Of a stretch of DNA of 55,593 bases, positions 27,541 through 36,400 are shown in pieces (the first letter of the stretch is position 1; every line of letters begins with the position of its first letter). Origin of the DNA: Acidobacteriota bacterium (lineage in GTDB: Bacteria; Acidobacteriota; UBA4820; DSQY01); assembly GCA_021778515.1 (NCBI GenBank), contig JAJYCJ010000010.1, forward strand, positions 1 to 55,593, read 5' to 3'. The position numbers and the translations under genes were made by a program. The notes under the pieces are model-generated. The model had not been told where the DNA came from. It saw only the letters and a list, made by a program, of their open reading frames with translations, and did not search any database.

Positions 27541-30500
27541 ATGACGAAGAAACGGGTTCTCATCGTCGATTACGAGCCGAAGCTTCTGGACCGCCTGCAA
27601 TCGCAGCTGCCGGCGGACCAGTTCGAGGTAGCCACCGCGCAGGACGGCTTCGCCGCCCTCGAGGTCTTCGACAGCTTCCATCCTGACCTGGTCTTCCTCC
27701 GGACCATGCTGCCCAAGAAGCACGGTTTCCAGGTCTGCCAGGAGATGGTCGAACGCTCCGGTTCCCGCCGCGTCCCCATCGTCATGCACTGCAGCATCTA
27801 CAAGAGCAGGAAGTACCGCAACGACGCCATGAAGATCTACGGCGCCGCCGAGTATCTGGAGGATCCCATCTCGCCGGAGACCCTCCAGGGCGTGCTGCGG
27901 GATCTGCTCGACAAAAAGCCCGCGGTCCCCGCGCCCGCCGCCAAGGGACCCGGCCTGCCCGATCTGGCCATGCCGAGCCCTCCCAAGGCCTCCAAGCCGA
28001 AGGGCGGCGCCGGCTTCGACGTGGACAAGACCCTCGAGGACACGCTCTCGGGCATCAACCTGGGCTTGAAGAAGACCAGAAAGCCGTCGGTGGAAGAGAC
28101 GGTCCCCATCGCCGATATTCCCTCCCTCGAACCTCCGCCTCCGCCTCCGCCCGCCGCCCCACCTCGCGAGGCTCCGCAGGCGGTCGAACAGGGAGTCACG
28201 TCGGAGGAGCTCTTCGGGGAGGTAATTCACGATGTGATCGAGCCGGGCCAGGCTTCGCAGCCCCCTGCGGCCGAGGCGCCCCCGGCCGCCGGAACCCCGG
28301 CCGCGCCCCCGCCTCCCGCGCCCCCGCCTCCGCCCGTGCAGGCCAGCCCCGCCCAGGAGGCGCCGCGAAGGATGCCCGTGGTGGACGTGAACGCGGCCCT
28401 CGGAGAGCGCCTGCTGGCCGCTCCGAGGGGCGAAGATACGGCGGTCCGCCGGATGAACGCCAGGAGCCAGTCCGACCTCAACCGGAAGCTGGAGGAGACC
28501 CTCTCCGGCGTGAAGCTCGGCGCCAGGGACGGCCACCGCCCCGCCGCGCCCGCGGCGCCCGCTCCGGCGCCCGTCGAGGCCAAGGCCGCTCCGGCGGCTC
28601 CGGCACCCGCTCCCGAACCTCCCAAGGAGGAGGCGGCGCCTGCTCCGGCGCCCGTCGTCCCGCCGCCCCAGGCCCAGCCGGAGGCTCCGCAGCCCCCCGC
28701 GGCGGCCCCGCCGAAGGCCGAGGCGCCCCAGCCCCCCGCGCCCGCTCCGGAGGCGCCCAAGGCGGCCGAGCCCCAGGCGCCGAAAGAGAAGGCAGGCGTC
28801 GGCGAGGAGGGGATCCCCTACGGCCAATACATCCTCATAGACAGAATCGCCGTCGGCGGGATGGCCGAGCTCTTCAAGGCCCGCCAGAACGGACTGGAAG
28901 GATTCAAGCGGATCGTGGCCATCAAGCGCATCCTGCCGCACCTGGCCGCCAACCAGGAATTCGTCACCATGTTCATCGACGAAGCCAAGCTGGCGGCCCA
29001 GCTGAACCATCCCAACATCGGTCACATCTACGACCTGGGCAAGCTGGAAGACTCCTATTTCATCGCCATGGAGTACGTGGAGGGCAAGGACCTGCGGGCC
29101 ATCATGAGGGAGATCGAGGAGCGCAAGCGCCTCATGCCCATCCGCGTGGCCACCTTCATCGCCCAGAAGGTCTGCTCGGCCCTCCAGTACGCCCACCAGG
29201 CGAGGGACATGGACGGCAAGGCCATGGACCTCGTGCACCGCGACGTCTCTCCCCAGAACATCATCATCTCCACGAGCGGAGAGGTGAAGCTCGTGGACTT
29301 CGGCATCGCCAAGGCCGCCTCCAAGGCCAGCCACACGGTCTCCGGGGCCCTCAAGGGCAAGCTGCTCTATATGTCGCCCGAGCAGGCCTGGGGCAAGACC
29401 GTAGACCGGCGCGGGGACATCTTCTCCCTGGGCACCGTGATGTCCGAGATGCTCACGGGAAGGAAGCTCTTCTACGGCGATTCGGAGATGTCCATCCTGG
29501 AGAAGGTCCGGGAAGCCAAGGTGGTGCCGCCCAAGGAGAGCCGCCCGGAGGTCCCCGATGCCCTCCAGCGGATCATCCTCAGGGCCCTCCAGCGTGACCC
29601 CGAGCGCCGCTACCGGGACTGCAAGGCGATGCAGGCCGAACTCGAGAAGTTCGCCTACGGCGAGTGGGAGACGTTGCCCTCCGCCTACGACGCGGCGGCC
29701 TTCCTCACCGATATTTTCCCGGAGGTCTATAGGCGCGAGATCCTGGAGGTCCTCAAGAGGGAGCCGGAGGAGCCCGCCGAAGCGGCCGCCGACACAGGTG
29801 CCGAGGCCGCCGAGAAGGCCGAGGCCGCCGCCAGGGCCAAGGCGCCCAAGTCCGAGCGTGGGAAGTACGCGCCCGGAAAGAGGGATCGGGCCAAGTCCGC
29901 CGAGCCGCCGGCTCCGCCGGAGGCCGCCAAGCCGGCCGCCCCCAAGCCTCCCGAACCGGCCCCGGCGCCCAAGCCGGCTCCGCCCCCGCCGCCGCCTCCA
30001 ACTCCGCCTCCCGTCCCCAAGCAGGAGGAGCGGGCGCCCGAGATGTTCGGCAGCATGGTGGCAGAGAAATCGGAGGGCGGAAAGAAAAACCTGCTCCTCT
30101 TCGGCGGCATCGCGGCTGCCCTGCTGGTCGTCGTGGTGGTGGCCGTCTTCGTGATGACGGGGAAGAAGAAGCCCGCGGAGGCGACTCCGCCTTCCCCTGC
30201 TCCCGCCGCCGCGGCCACCTCGGCGGAAACGGCGGCCAAGCCGGTGGAGGCTCCGCCGCCGGTCATCGAGGCGCCCAAGCCGACGCCGCCGCCGGCCGCC
30301 GCTCCTCCCGCGACGGACGCCCAGCTCGCCAGCGCGAAGCGGTCGGCCACGAGGACCCTCGGCGAGCTCGCCAATGGGATCGCCGCGCTGGAGAAGGGCG
30401 ATGCCGGCAAGTACGCCTCGGCCTCGCTGGATTCCCTCAAGAGGAGCGACGCGAACCTGTCGGATTCGCTGAGGCGGGCCAAGACCGTCGAGGAGTACCA

Positions 30501-31014
30501 GGCGGTCCAGGAGGGCGGCCAGAAGGCGCTGCCCCTCGTCAACCAGGTGAGGGACCAGGTCAACCAGGCCAAGACGGCGGAGGCGGCGCAGGCCGCCGAG
30601 GCCGCCAAGAAGGCGGAACAGGAGCAGGCCGCTCAGAAGGCCGCCGAAGCCGCCCAGAAGGCGCAGGAGGCGGCCAAGACCCAGGCGGCCTCGGCCAGCA
30701 AGGTCAAAACCGGCGACTTCGTGCAGCTCTGGGCGGTGGATATGAAGCCGCGGATCATCAATTCGGTCCAGGCGCAGTACACCTCCTTGGCCCGCGCCAA
30801 CCGGGTGCAGGGCACCATCTACGTTCAGGCAGAGATCGACGAAACGGGCAAGGTGACCAGCGCTCAGGTGGTCCGCGGCCCGAAGCCGGACTACGGGCTG
30901 GACGAGGAGTGCGTGAAGGCGGCCCTGAAATCCCGTTATTCCCCCGCGATCAAAGACGGCGTTCCCGTGAAGACGGCCATTACCTATCCGGTGGTGTTCA
31001 AGATCGGCCAGTAG
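27541..31014 (+). CDS. Receiver-like / Ser-Thr protein kinase / transmembrane / TonB C-terminal fusion protein
   Basis: Encodes 1157 aa. Residues ~1-120 are a response-regulator receiver fold in which the phospho-acceptor Asp position reads LVFLRTMLP (Arg), so it is probably not phosphorylated. A long Pro/Ala linker carries two copies of the motif LE(D/E)TLSG(I/V)(N/K)LG (~165 and ~318). Residues ~427-706 are a Hanks-type kinase: VGGMAELFKA, VAIKR, HRDVSPQN, VDFGIAK, MSPEQ. After a second Pro-rich linker, one membrane helix (~850-873) leads to an Ala-rich coiled coil and a TonB C-terminal domain (~1058-1157, RVQGTIYVQAEIDETGKVTS). Kinase in the cytoplasm and TonB domain in the periplasm is the expected topology. 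The TM lacks the His needed for ExbB/D coupling, so signalling across the membrane is more likely than energy transfer (inference). Confidence 0.93.
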   Translation: MTKKRVLIVDYEPKLLDRLQSQLPADQFEVATAQDGFAALEVFDSFHPDLVFLRTMLPKKHGFQVCQEMVERSGSRRVPIVMHCSIYKSRKYRNDAMKIYGAAEYLEDPISPETLQGVLRDLLDKKPAVPAPAAKGPGLPDLAMPSPPKASKPKGGAGFDVDKTLEDTLSGINLGLKKTRKPSVEETVPIADIPSLEPPPPPPPAAPPREAPQAVEQGVTSEELFGEVIHDVIEPGQASQPPAAEAPPAAGTPAAPPPPAPPPPPVQASPAQEAPRRMPVVDVNAALGERLLAAPRGEDTAVRRMNARSQSDLNRKLEETLSGVKLGARDGHRPAAPAAPAPAPVEAKAAPAAPAPAPEPPKEEAAPAPAPVVPPPQAQPEAPQPPAAAPPKAEAPQPPAPAPEAPKAAEPQAPKEKAGVGEEGIPYGQYILIDRIAVGGMAELFKARQNGLEGFKRIVAIKRILPHLAANQEFVTMFIDEAKLAAQLNHPNIGHIYDLGKLEDSYFIAMEYVEGKDLRAIMREIEERKRLMPIRVATFIAQKVCSALQYAHQARDMDGKAMDLVHRDVSPQNIIISTSGEVKLVDFGIAKAASKASHTVSGALKGKLLYMSPEQAWGKTVDRRGDIFSLGTVMSEMLTGRKLFYGDSEMSILEKVREAKVVPPKESRPEVPDALQRIILRALQRDPERRYRDCKAMQAELEKFAYGEWETLPSAYDAAAFLTDIFPEVYRREILEVLKREPEEPAEAAADTGAEAAEKAEAAARAKAPKSERGKYAPGKRDRAKSAEPPAPPEAAKPAAPKPPEPAPAPKPAPPPPPPPTPPPVPKQEERAPEMFGSMVAEKSEGGKKNLLLFGGIAAALLVVVVVAVFVMTGKKKPAEATPPSPAPAAAATSAETAAKPVEAPPPVIEAPKPTPPPAAAPPATDAQLASAKRSATRTLGELANGIAALEKGDAGKYASASLDSLKRSDANLSDSLRRAKTVEEYQAVQEGGQKALPLVNQVRDQVNQAKTAEAAQAAEAAKKAEQEQAAQKAAEAAQKAQEAAKTQAASASKVKTGDFVQLWAVDMKPRIINSVQAQYTSLARANRVQGTIYVQAEIDETGKVTSAQVVRGPKPDYGLDEECVKAALKSRYSPAIKDGVPVKTAITYPVVFKIGQ

Positions 31015-31030
31015 GGAGAAGGAGGCGGCT

Positions 31031-31255
31031 GTGGCGACCACTCTCACCGACAAGCAGAAGAAGTTCTACGAAGACGCCCATAGGCAGACCAAGGAAGAGA
31101 TCAAGGAGATCGATTCCTCCATCGAAGAGGAGCTGGCCAAGGTGAAGGAGCGGCTCGCCCAGCTTCAGGAAGCCAAGAAGGCGGCCCTCCAGATGCACGC
31201 CGCCGCCTGCATGAGGCTCAGCCTCAAGAACGAGTTCGAGGAGGAGAGCGAGTAG
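31031..31255 (+). CDS. Small charged coiled-coil protein
   Basis: Encodes 74 aa beginning VATTLTDKQKKFYEDAHRQT. It is almost entirely a charged amphipathic helix with heptad character (EIDSSIEEELAKVKERLAQL). GTG 31031 has GGAGG 5 nt upstream and lies 16 nt after the kinase stop, so it is probably co-transcribed with the kinase. I do not recognise a family. It could be a partner or adaptor of the kinase; that is inference from position only. Confidence 0.75.
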   Translation: MATTLTDKQKKFYEDAHRQTKEEIKEIDSSIEEELAKVKERLAQLQEAKKAALQMHAAACMRLSLKNEFEEESE

Positions 31256-31274
31256 GCTTTTTCCGCAGCCATCC

Positions 31275-31435
31275 AAGGTGCCCCGACCGGGGTGAAAAGG
31301 GAAGGCCGTGAAATTCGGCCGCGGCCCCGCCACTGTGAGCGGCGACGAAAGCGGCGATGAGCCACTGCCTCGGCAAGAGAGGTGGGAAGGCGCCGTCGGT
31401 AGGATGACCCGCAAGCCAGGAGACCTGCCTGAGGA
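31275..31435 (+). promoter_or_regulatory. Cobalamin riboswitch (adenosylcobalamin-type aptamer)
   Basis: A classical B12-box layout is visible: AAGGTGCCCCGACCGGGGTG, GAAAAGGGAA, GCCCCGCCACTGTGA, GCCACTG, GGTGGGAAGGC and the B12 box CCCGCAAGCCAGGAGACCTG. Downstream, GGCCCCTCGTGGGAGGGG and GAACCG...CGGTTC can pair close to the GGAGGT of the next gene at 31503. This suggests translational control (inference). It controls the btuFCD-like operon. Confidence 0.95.
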
Positions 31436-31512
31436 TGCCCGATTGGGTGGCCCCTCGTGGGAGGGGAACCGAACCGTGCGCCCCCGGAAGCCCCGGTTCA
31501 TCGGAGGTTTTC

Positions 31513-32454
31513 GTGAGGCGCATTCGGCTTTTTAAGGCACCCATCTCCAGCTCCGCGGCCCGGCGGCGGCCGCTTGGGCCCGCCCGGTTTCGCGCCGCCT
31601 CCCCGGCGGGGCTCCTCCTCCTCGCCTCCTTCGCGGTGCTCTGTTTGCCTTTCCTCGCGAGTTGCGGCAGCGGCCACTCCGCCGCCAAGGCGGCGGTGCA
31701 CGGCCGCTGGGTCAGCCTGTCGCCCAGCATGACGGAGATCCTCTTCGCGGTGGGGGCCGGCGGGAAGGTGGCCGGCGTCTGCGCTCCGGCGAGCTATCCG
31801 CCCGAGGCGCGCGCGCTTCCCGCGGTGGCCTCCTGGGACCGGGTGGACGTGGAGGCGATTCTCTCCCTGCATCCCCGGGCCTGCTTCACGGTGGAAGGGA
31901 TGCAGAGCCCCGAGGTCCTGGCCACGGTGAGGCGGCTGGGCGTGCCGGTCCTGGTCTACCCCATGCGGAACCTGAACGATCTCTGGCGGTGCATGATGGA
32001 CGTGGGAACGCGAACCGGCCACGGGAGGGAGGCCGGAGAGCTGGTGCACGCCCTTCGGTCGCGCGTGAGCGCTTCCTCCCCGGCGGTCGGTGAACCGAGG
32101 CTGAGTGCCGTCGTCATCGTGGGGCTGGATCCGCTGGTGGCCGCCGGGCGAGGCTCCTTTCTGGACGGCGTGCTCCAGGCGGCCGGGTACGAGAACGCGC
32201 TCGGCGCCGTGGCTGAGAGTTATCCGGCCCTCTCCGTGGAGCGGGTGGCCGAGGCGGAGCCGGAGGTCTTGATCATGCCCCAGGGAGAGATCCCCACCGA
32301 CCTCGGGAACGCCTTCGCGGCGCGGCTGCGAAAGCTGGAGGGCAAGCCCGTCCGCGAGGTCTGGGTGCCGGCCGACCTCCTCGTGCGCCCGGGGCCTCGA
32401 ACCGTGGAGGCCATCGAGGCGCTGGCCGCGGCCCGTCGGGGAGTGGCGCCGTGA
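31513..32454 (+). CDS. btuF: Cobalamin ABC transporter substrate-binding lipoprotein (BtuF-like)
   Basis: Encodes 313 aa. A basic N-terminus and hydrophobic segment end in a lipobox (FLASCGSG), so this is a periplasmic lipoprotein. The class III binding-protein fold shows WVSLSPSMTEILFAVGAGGKVAGV, the long inter-lobe helix region and PEVLIMPQGE. It delivers B12 to BtuCD. GTG 31513 has GGAGGT 4 nt upstream, just beyond the riboswitch; the track start at 31435 would lie within or just after the aptamer and is rejected. It overlaps the next gene by 4 nt. Confidence 0.92.
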   Translation: MRRIRLFKAPISSSAARRRPLGPARFRAASPAGLLLLASFAVLCLPFLASCGSGHSAAKAAVHGRWVSLSPSMTEILFAVGAGGKVAGVCAPASYPPEARALPAVASWDRVDVEAILSLHPRACFTVEGMQSPEVLATVRRLGVPVLVYPMRNLNDLWRCMMDVGTRTGHGREAGELVHALRSRVSASSPAVGEPRLSAVVIVGLDPLVAAGRGSFLDGVLQAAGYENALGAVAESYPALSVERVAEAEPEVLIMPQGEIPTDLGNAFAARLRKLEGKPVREVWVPADLLVRPGPRTVEAIEALAAARRGVAP

Positions 32455-33413
32455 GGGCCCGCGAGCGCTGGGCCCTGGGCTTGGCCGCCGCCTGCGCGGC
32501 GGGGACCTTCGCCGCCGCCATGACCCTGGGGCTTCCCGAGACGACCGGGGGTCTGGCCGCGCGGATCCTCTGGTCGGTCCGCCTGCCGGAGGCGCTCACC
32601 GCGCTCATCGTGGGAGGCGGGCTGGGCCTGTCCGGCCTCCTGTTCCAGCTGGTGCTCCGGAACCCGCTCGCGGACCCTTACGTGCTGGGCGTGGCGGGAG
32701 GATCGACCTTCGCCGCCGTGGGGGCGACGCTCTTCCTCGGCACGGCCGCGGCGGGCGGGGGCATGGCGCTGCGTGGGGCCGCCGCCCTGGTGGGCGGCCT
32801 GCTCACGCTGGCGGGCCTCATGAAGCTGGCCGGCGGCAAGCCGGAGACCCTCCTGCTGGGCGGCGTCGTGGCCAACACGGCCTTCGCGGCGGGCGCGCGG
32901 ATGCTCACCGTATGGCTCTCGCCCGAGCAGCTGGCCTACGTGACGACGTTCCTCGTCGGCTTCATCCCCACCCCGCCGACGGCCATTCCTCTCCTGCTGG
33001 GCATTCCCTGCCTCTACACGCTGGCCCGGTTCATGCCCAGGGGAAGGGGGCTGGACCTGCTGCTCCTCTCGGACGACGAGGCGCGCGCCACGGGGCTGGA
33101 GGTGGGGCGGGTGCGCCGCGAGGCCCTCCTGCTGGCCACCGTTCTGGCGGCCGCGGCGGTCACGCTCTGCGGCATGCTCGGCTTCGTGGGGCTCGTGGTG
33201 CCGCACCTGGCCCGCCTGACCGCCGGCCGCCGCCACCGCGTCCTGGTGCCCGCCTCCTTCCTGCTCGGCGCCGCCTTTCTCCTGGCGGCGCTCACTGCGG
33301 GGAAGCTCGTCGGAGGCTCCTGGCTGGCGCCGGTCGGCGTCTACACCAGCCTCGTGGGGGCTCCCGTCTTCCTGGTCCTGCTCGTCCGCTCCAGCCGGAG
33401 GGAGCTGCCGTGA
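32451..33413 (+). CDS. btuC: Cobalamin ABC transporter permease (FecCD/BtuC family)
   Basis: Encodes 320 aa with about nine to ten hydrophobic helices. Family marks are WSVRLPEALTALIVGGGLGLSG near the N-terminus, NPLADPYVLGVAGG, and LGFVGLVVPHLARL near the C-terminus, which includes the cytoplasmic coupling region. It forms the inner-membrane channel with the ATPase encoded next. The GTG start overlaps the btuF stop and the TGA overlaps the btuD GTG, so all three are coupled under the riboswitch. Confidence 0.94.
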   Translation: MRARERWALGLAAACAAGTFAAAMTLGLPETTGGLAARILWSVRLPEALTALIVGGGLGLSGLLFQLVLRNPLADPYVLGVAGGSTFAAVGATLFLGTAAAGGGMALRGAAALVGGLLTLAGLMKLAGGKPETLLLGGVVANTAFAAGARMLTVWLSPEQLAYVTTFLVGFIPTPPTAIPLLLGIPCLYTLARFMPRGRGLDLLLLSDDEARATGLEVGRVRREALLLATVLAAAAVTLCGMLGFVGLVVPHLARLTAGRRHRVLVPASFLLGAAFLLAALTAGKLVGGSWLAPVGVYTSLVGAPVFLVLLVRSSRRELP

Positions 33414-34249
33414 TCGAGCTGAGAAAGGTCCACTTCGCCTATCCGGGAGCGCATCGGCTGTTGAGAGGCGCCGACCTCGAGATCCGGCCGGGGGAGGTGG
33501 TGGCCCTGGCGGGTCCCAACGGAGCTGGGAAGAGCACCCTCCTGCGCATCGCCGCGGGCCTTCTGGCCCCTTCGGAGGGAGAGGCCCTCCTGGAGGGACG
33601 GCCCGTCGAGAGCTGGTCGCGGGTCGCGAGGGCCAAGCAACTCGCCTACGTGGCCCAGAGCCCCAAGACCCCGGAGGAGTGGCGGGTGAGCGAGATCGTG
33701 GAGCTGGGCGACTACCCCCACCGCGAGCAGCCCCCGGCCCCCAGGCCGCTGGCCGTCCGGCTGGAGGAGGTTCGGAGGAGGCTGGGCCTGGCCCCGGTCT
33801 GGGAGCGGAGGGCCGACAGCCTGAGCGGCGGCGAGGCTCAGAAGGTCTCCCTCGCCCGGGCCCTGGTTCAGGACACCCGGAACCTCGTGCTGGACGAGCC
33901 TGCGAGCCACCTGGACCTGGCCAATCAGATGGTTCTCTTCCGGAGCCTCTCCGAACTGGCCGCCCAGGGGCGCTCGGTCCTCCTGGCCACGCACGACGTG
34001 AACCTCTCGCGCCTCTTCGGGCAGAGGCTCGTGCTGCTCAACGGCGAGGGGGTCGTGAAGCCGATGCCGGAGGGAGCCGAGGAGCAGGGCCGGCTGCTGC
34101 GCCAGGCCTTCGGCGTCGCCTTCAGGCCCGTGGAGCTTTCGGGGACCCTCTGCTGGTTTCCCGATCCTCGTGGGGAGAGGCCGGCGTCACAGACGCCGGG
34201 TGCGGGCGAAGGCGAGGAGGGCGGGCCGGCGGGGCCCGACGGACGATGA
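33410..34249 (+). CDS. btuD: Cobalamin ABC transporter ATPase (BtuD-like)
   Basis: Encodes 279 aa and is the inner-face ATPase of the B12 importer. It has Walker A GPNGAGKST, Q-loop YVAQSP, signature LSGGEAQKVSLARAL, Walker B NLVLDEPASHLD and switch His LLATHDVN. GTG 33410 overlaps the permease stop; the track start at 32912 reads through btuC. The last ~25 residues (GERPASQTPGAGEGEEGG) are low-complexity and lie beyond the usual end, so they may be an extension into leader sequence. Confidence 0.94.
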   Translation: MIELRKVHFAYPGAHRLLRGADLEIRPGEVVALAGPNGAGKSTLLRIAAGLLAPSEGEALLEGRPVESWSRVARAKQLAYVAQSPKTPEEWRVSEIVELGDYPHREQPPAPRPLAVRLEEVRRRLGLAPVWERRADSLSGGEAQKVSLARALVQDTRNLVLDEPASHLDLANQMVLFRSLSELAAQGRSVLLATHDVNLSRLFGQRLVLLNGEGVVKPMPEGAEEQGRLLRQAFGVAFRPVELSGTLCWFPDPRGERPASQTPGAGEGEEGGPAGPDGR

Positions 34250-34370
34250 CGGCCAGATCGGGCCGGTGCGAGGATGCGTCTTTGCGTGGAAAGCGGCCCC
34301 CGGCCGGGGCCAGTGGAGATGCGGACGGGGCCGGGCGCGGTCCGCACCCTTTGATGATGGGAGACGAAGG

Positions 34371-36380
34371 ATGAGAGCCAGAATCGCGGTGACGTGCACC
34401 CTCCTCGCGGCGGCCATGGTCAGCCCCGTGGCCGCCCAGGACGCCCAGAAGCTCCTGGAGAACTACGGCACGGTCGTCACCGTCTTCGGAGAACGCATAC
34501 CCGTGGAGGAGCGGCAGATTCTGAACACGGCGGCGGGCGTCACGGTCATCACCCGAGAGGCCATCCAGAAGATGGGGGCGACGACCGTCCAGCAGGTCCT
34601 GGAGAGCCTTCCGGGCGTGGTCCTGCACAACATCACCGGCAATCCCGTGGAGAGCAGCGCGGACCTTCGCGGCTTCCCCGACGGCGCGAGCATGGCCGTC
34701 TTTCTGGACGGCGTCCGCCTGAACGACATTCAGGACAACAGCGTCCGCTGGGACCTCATCCCCCTCGAGGACGTGGAGCGCATCGAGATCTACCCGGGCG
34801 CCTCCGGACCGCTCTACGGCGGGGGCGCCCTGGCGGGAGTCGTGAACATCGTGACGAGGCGGGACCCGGGCATCCCGCGGCTCGACCTCAAGGCGGAGGC
34901 CGGCTCCTTCGGCCAGCGGGAGGCGAGGACCCACGCCTCCGGCAGCTTCGGCCCCTGGGAGTTCTACACCACCGCGACCCAGAGGCACGCCAAGGGCTGG
35001 CGCGAGAACGACGGCTACCGGCTGGACGACGGGCTGGTGCGCCTGAGCTACACCCCGGACAGCTCCAACCAGCTCGCCCTCCTCGTGAAGTACTCCGGAG
35101 GGGCCATCAGCGATCCCGGCTCGCTGACGGCCCAGGAGATGGCCCGGAATCCCCGTCAGGACCCCTACAACCGCTACGACGGGACCCGCGGCCGGGAATA
35201 CCTGGCCAGCCTCCGCTACGCCTTTACCCCCGCCAGCGGCTGGACCTTCTCGGCCCAGGCCTACGGACGCCGCCAGGACCGCGACACGCTCACCACCGGC
35301 CGCTACGGCTCCGGCTTCCTGGGGTCGGATCAGGAGGATCTCCAGGGCGTTCTCACCGACGCGAGCCGCACCTGGAAGCGGGGGCGCTGGAGCTTCTCCG
35401 CCTCCGGCGGCGCGGACCTCTCCTCGGGAACCGTGAGCGCCGACGGCTTCTATACCGACATCTACGGGCAGAACAAGCGCCCGGCGAGCCGGAGCGACCT
35501 GAGCCAGCACAACTCGGGCGCCTATCTCCAGGGCGACCTGGGCTGGGGCGATCTGCACCTCGTCGTGGGCGCGAGGACCGACCGCAGCGCCTACGGCTAT
35601 TCGGACCTCTTCAGCGCCCGGAACGACGAGGAGCGGGTCTTCAGGGAATCCACCTGGCGCTCGGGCCTGCTCTGGCACACGGGGCCGTGGTCCTCCCTCT
35701 TCCTGACTTACTCGGAGGGCTACCGCATCCCCTCCGTCGTGGAGCTCTTCGCATACCCGGGCTTCTACTCCAATCCCGGCCTGCGCTCCACCCGGGCGGG
35801 GGATTGGGAGGGGGGATGGCGCTACCTAAAAGAGGGATGGCGCTTCAGCGTGACGGGCTTCCGCATGCACATGACCGACGAGGTGGTCTACGTGCTCACC
35901 CATCCCAAGCTCTTCATCGGCGAGAACATGAACGTGGGGCGCTCCACCCGCAAGGGCGTCGAGGCGGAGGCGCACATCCCCCTGCCGGCGGGCTTCGCTT
36001 TCCACCTCACGGGTTCCTACCTGGAGAGCGAGGTGACGGCGGGGCCGTACGCGGGACACCGCCTGCCCATGGTGCCCAGGGGCTCGGGCACGGCGGGGCT
36101 CTCCTGGTCCAATCCGGACCTGAGCGTGGAGCTCTACGGCCACTGGGTCGGCCCGCAGGTGCTGGACAACGACCTGCTCAACCAGCAGCCTGACCTGCCG
36201 GGGTACTCCACGCTGGATTTAAGCGTGCGCTACGCCTTCCGCGCCATGACGGTTCAGGGGACGGTCACGAACCTCCTCGACCGGCGTTTCGCCAACCGGG
36301 GCATCACCAACGGCGCCACGAACTACTTCAACCCGGCCTACCCCCAGGCGGTGCGGATCTCGTTCATGTGGAGCTTCTAG
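34371..36380 (+). CDS. btuB: TonB-dependent outer-membrane receptor, probable cobalamin receptor
   Basis: Encodes 669 aa: signal peptide (IAVTCTLLAAAMVSPVAA), plug domain (AGVTVITREAIQKMGATTVQQVL, DLRGFPDGASMAVFLDGVRLND, YGGGALAGVVNIVTRR) and a ~22-strand beta-barrel. It ends in a terminal aromatic (RISFMWSF), as outer-membrane proteins require. A TonB box-like VVTVFGERI is near residue 35. Position after riboswitch-btuFCD argues for B12 as substrate. ATG 34371 has GGGAGACGAAGG upstream; the 120-nt leader after btuD shows no second B12 box. Confidence 0.9.
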   Translation: MRARIAVTCTLLAAAMVSPVAAQDAQKLLENYGTVVTVFGERIPVEERQILNTAAGVTVITREAIQKMGATTVQQVLESLPGVVLHNITGNPVESSADLRGFPDGASMAVFLDGVRLNDIQDNSVRWDLIPLEDVERIEIYPGASGPLYGGGALAGVVNIVTRRDPGIPRLDLKAEAGSFGQREARTHASGSFGPWEFYTTATQRHAKGWRENDGYRLDDGLVRLSYTPDSSNQLALLVKYSGGAISDPGSLTAQEMARNPRQDPYNRYDGTRGREYLASLRYAFTPASGWTFSAQAYGRRQDRDTLTTGRYGSGFLGSDQEDLQGVLTDASRTWKRGRWSFSASGGADLSSGTVSADGFYTDIYGQNKRPASRSDLSQHNSGAYLQGDLGWGDLHLVVGARTDRSAYGYSDLFSARNDEERVFRESTWRSGLLWHTGPWSSLFLTYSEGYRIPSVVELFAYPGFYSNPGLRSTRAGDWEGGWRYLKEGWRFSVTGFRMHMTDEVVYVLTHPKLFIGENMNVGRSTRKGVEAEAHIPLPAGFAFHLTGSYLESEVTAGPYAGHRLPMVPRGSGTAGLSWSNPDLSVELYGHWVGPQVLDNDLLNQQPDLPGYSTLDLSVRYAFRAMTVQGTVTNLLDRRFANRGITNGATNYFNPAYPQAVRISFMWSF

Positions 36381-36400
36381 CGCGCAAGGGTCGAGGAGCG

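Noticed and set aside
27511-31053. 1180-aa ORF on the minus strand opposite the kinase gene
   Set aside because: It is antisense to a clearly recognised multidomain protein. The product is Arg/Gly/Leu-rich and His-rich with no domain, as expected for a GC-rich shadow frame.
34250-34370. Second cobalamin riboswitch before the btuB-like gene
   Set aside because: The 120-nt leader lacks the AAGCCAGGAGACC box; the receptor probably shares the upstream transcript.
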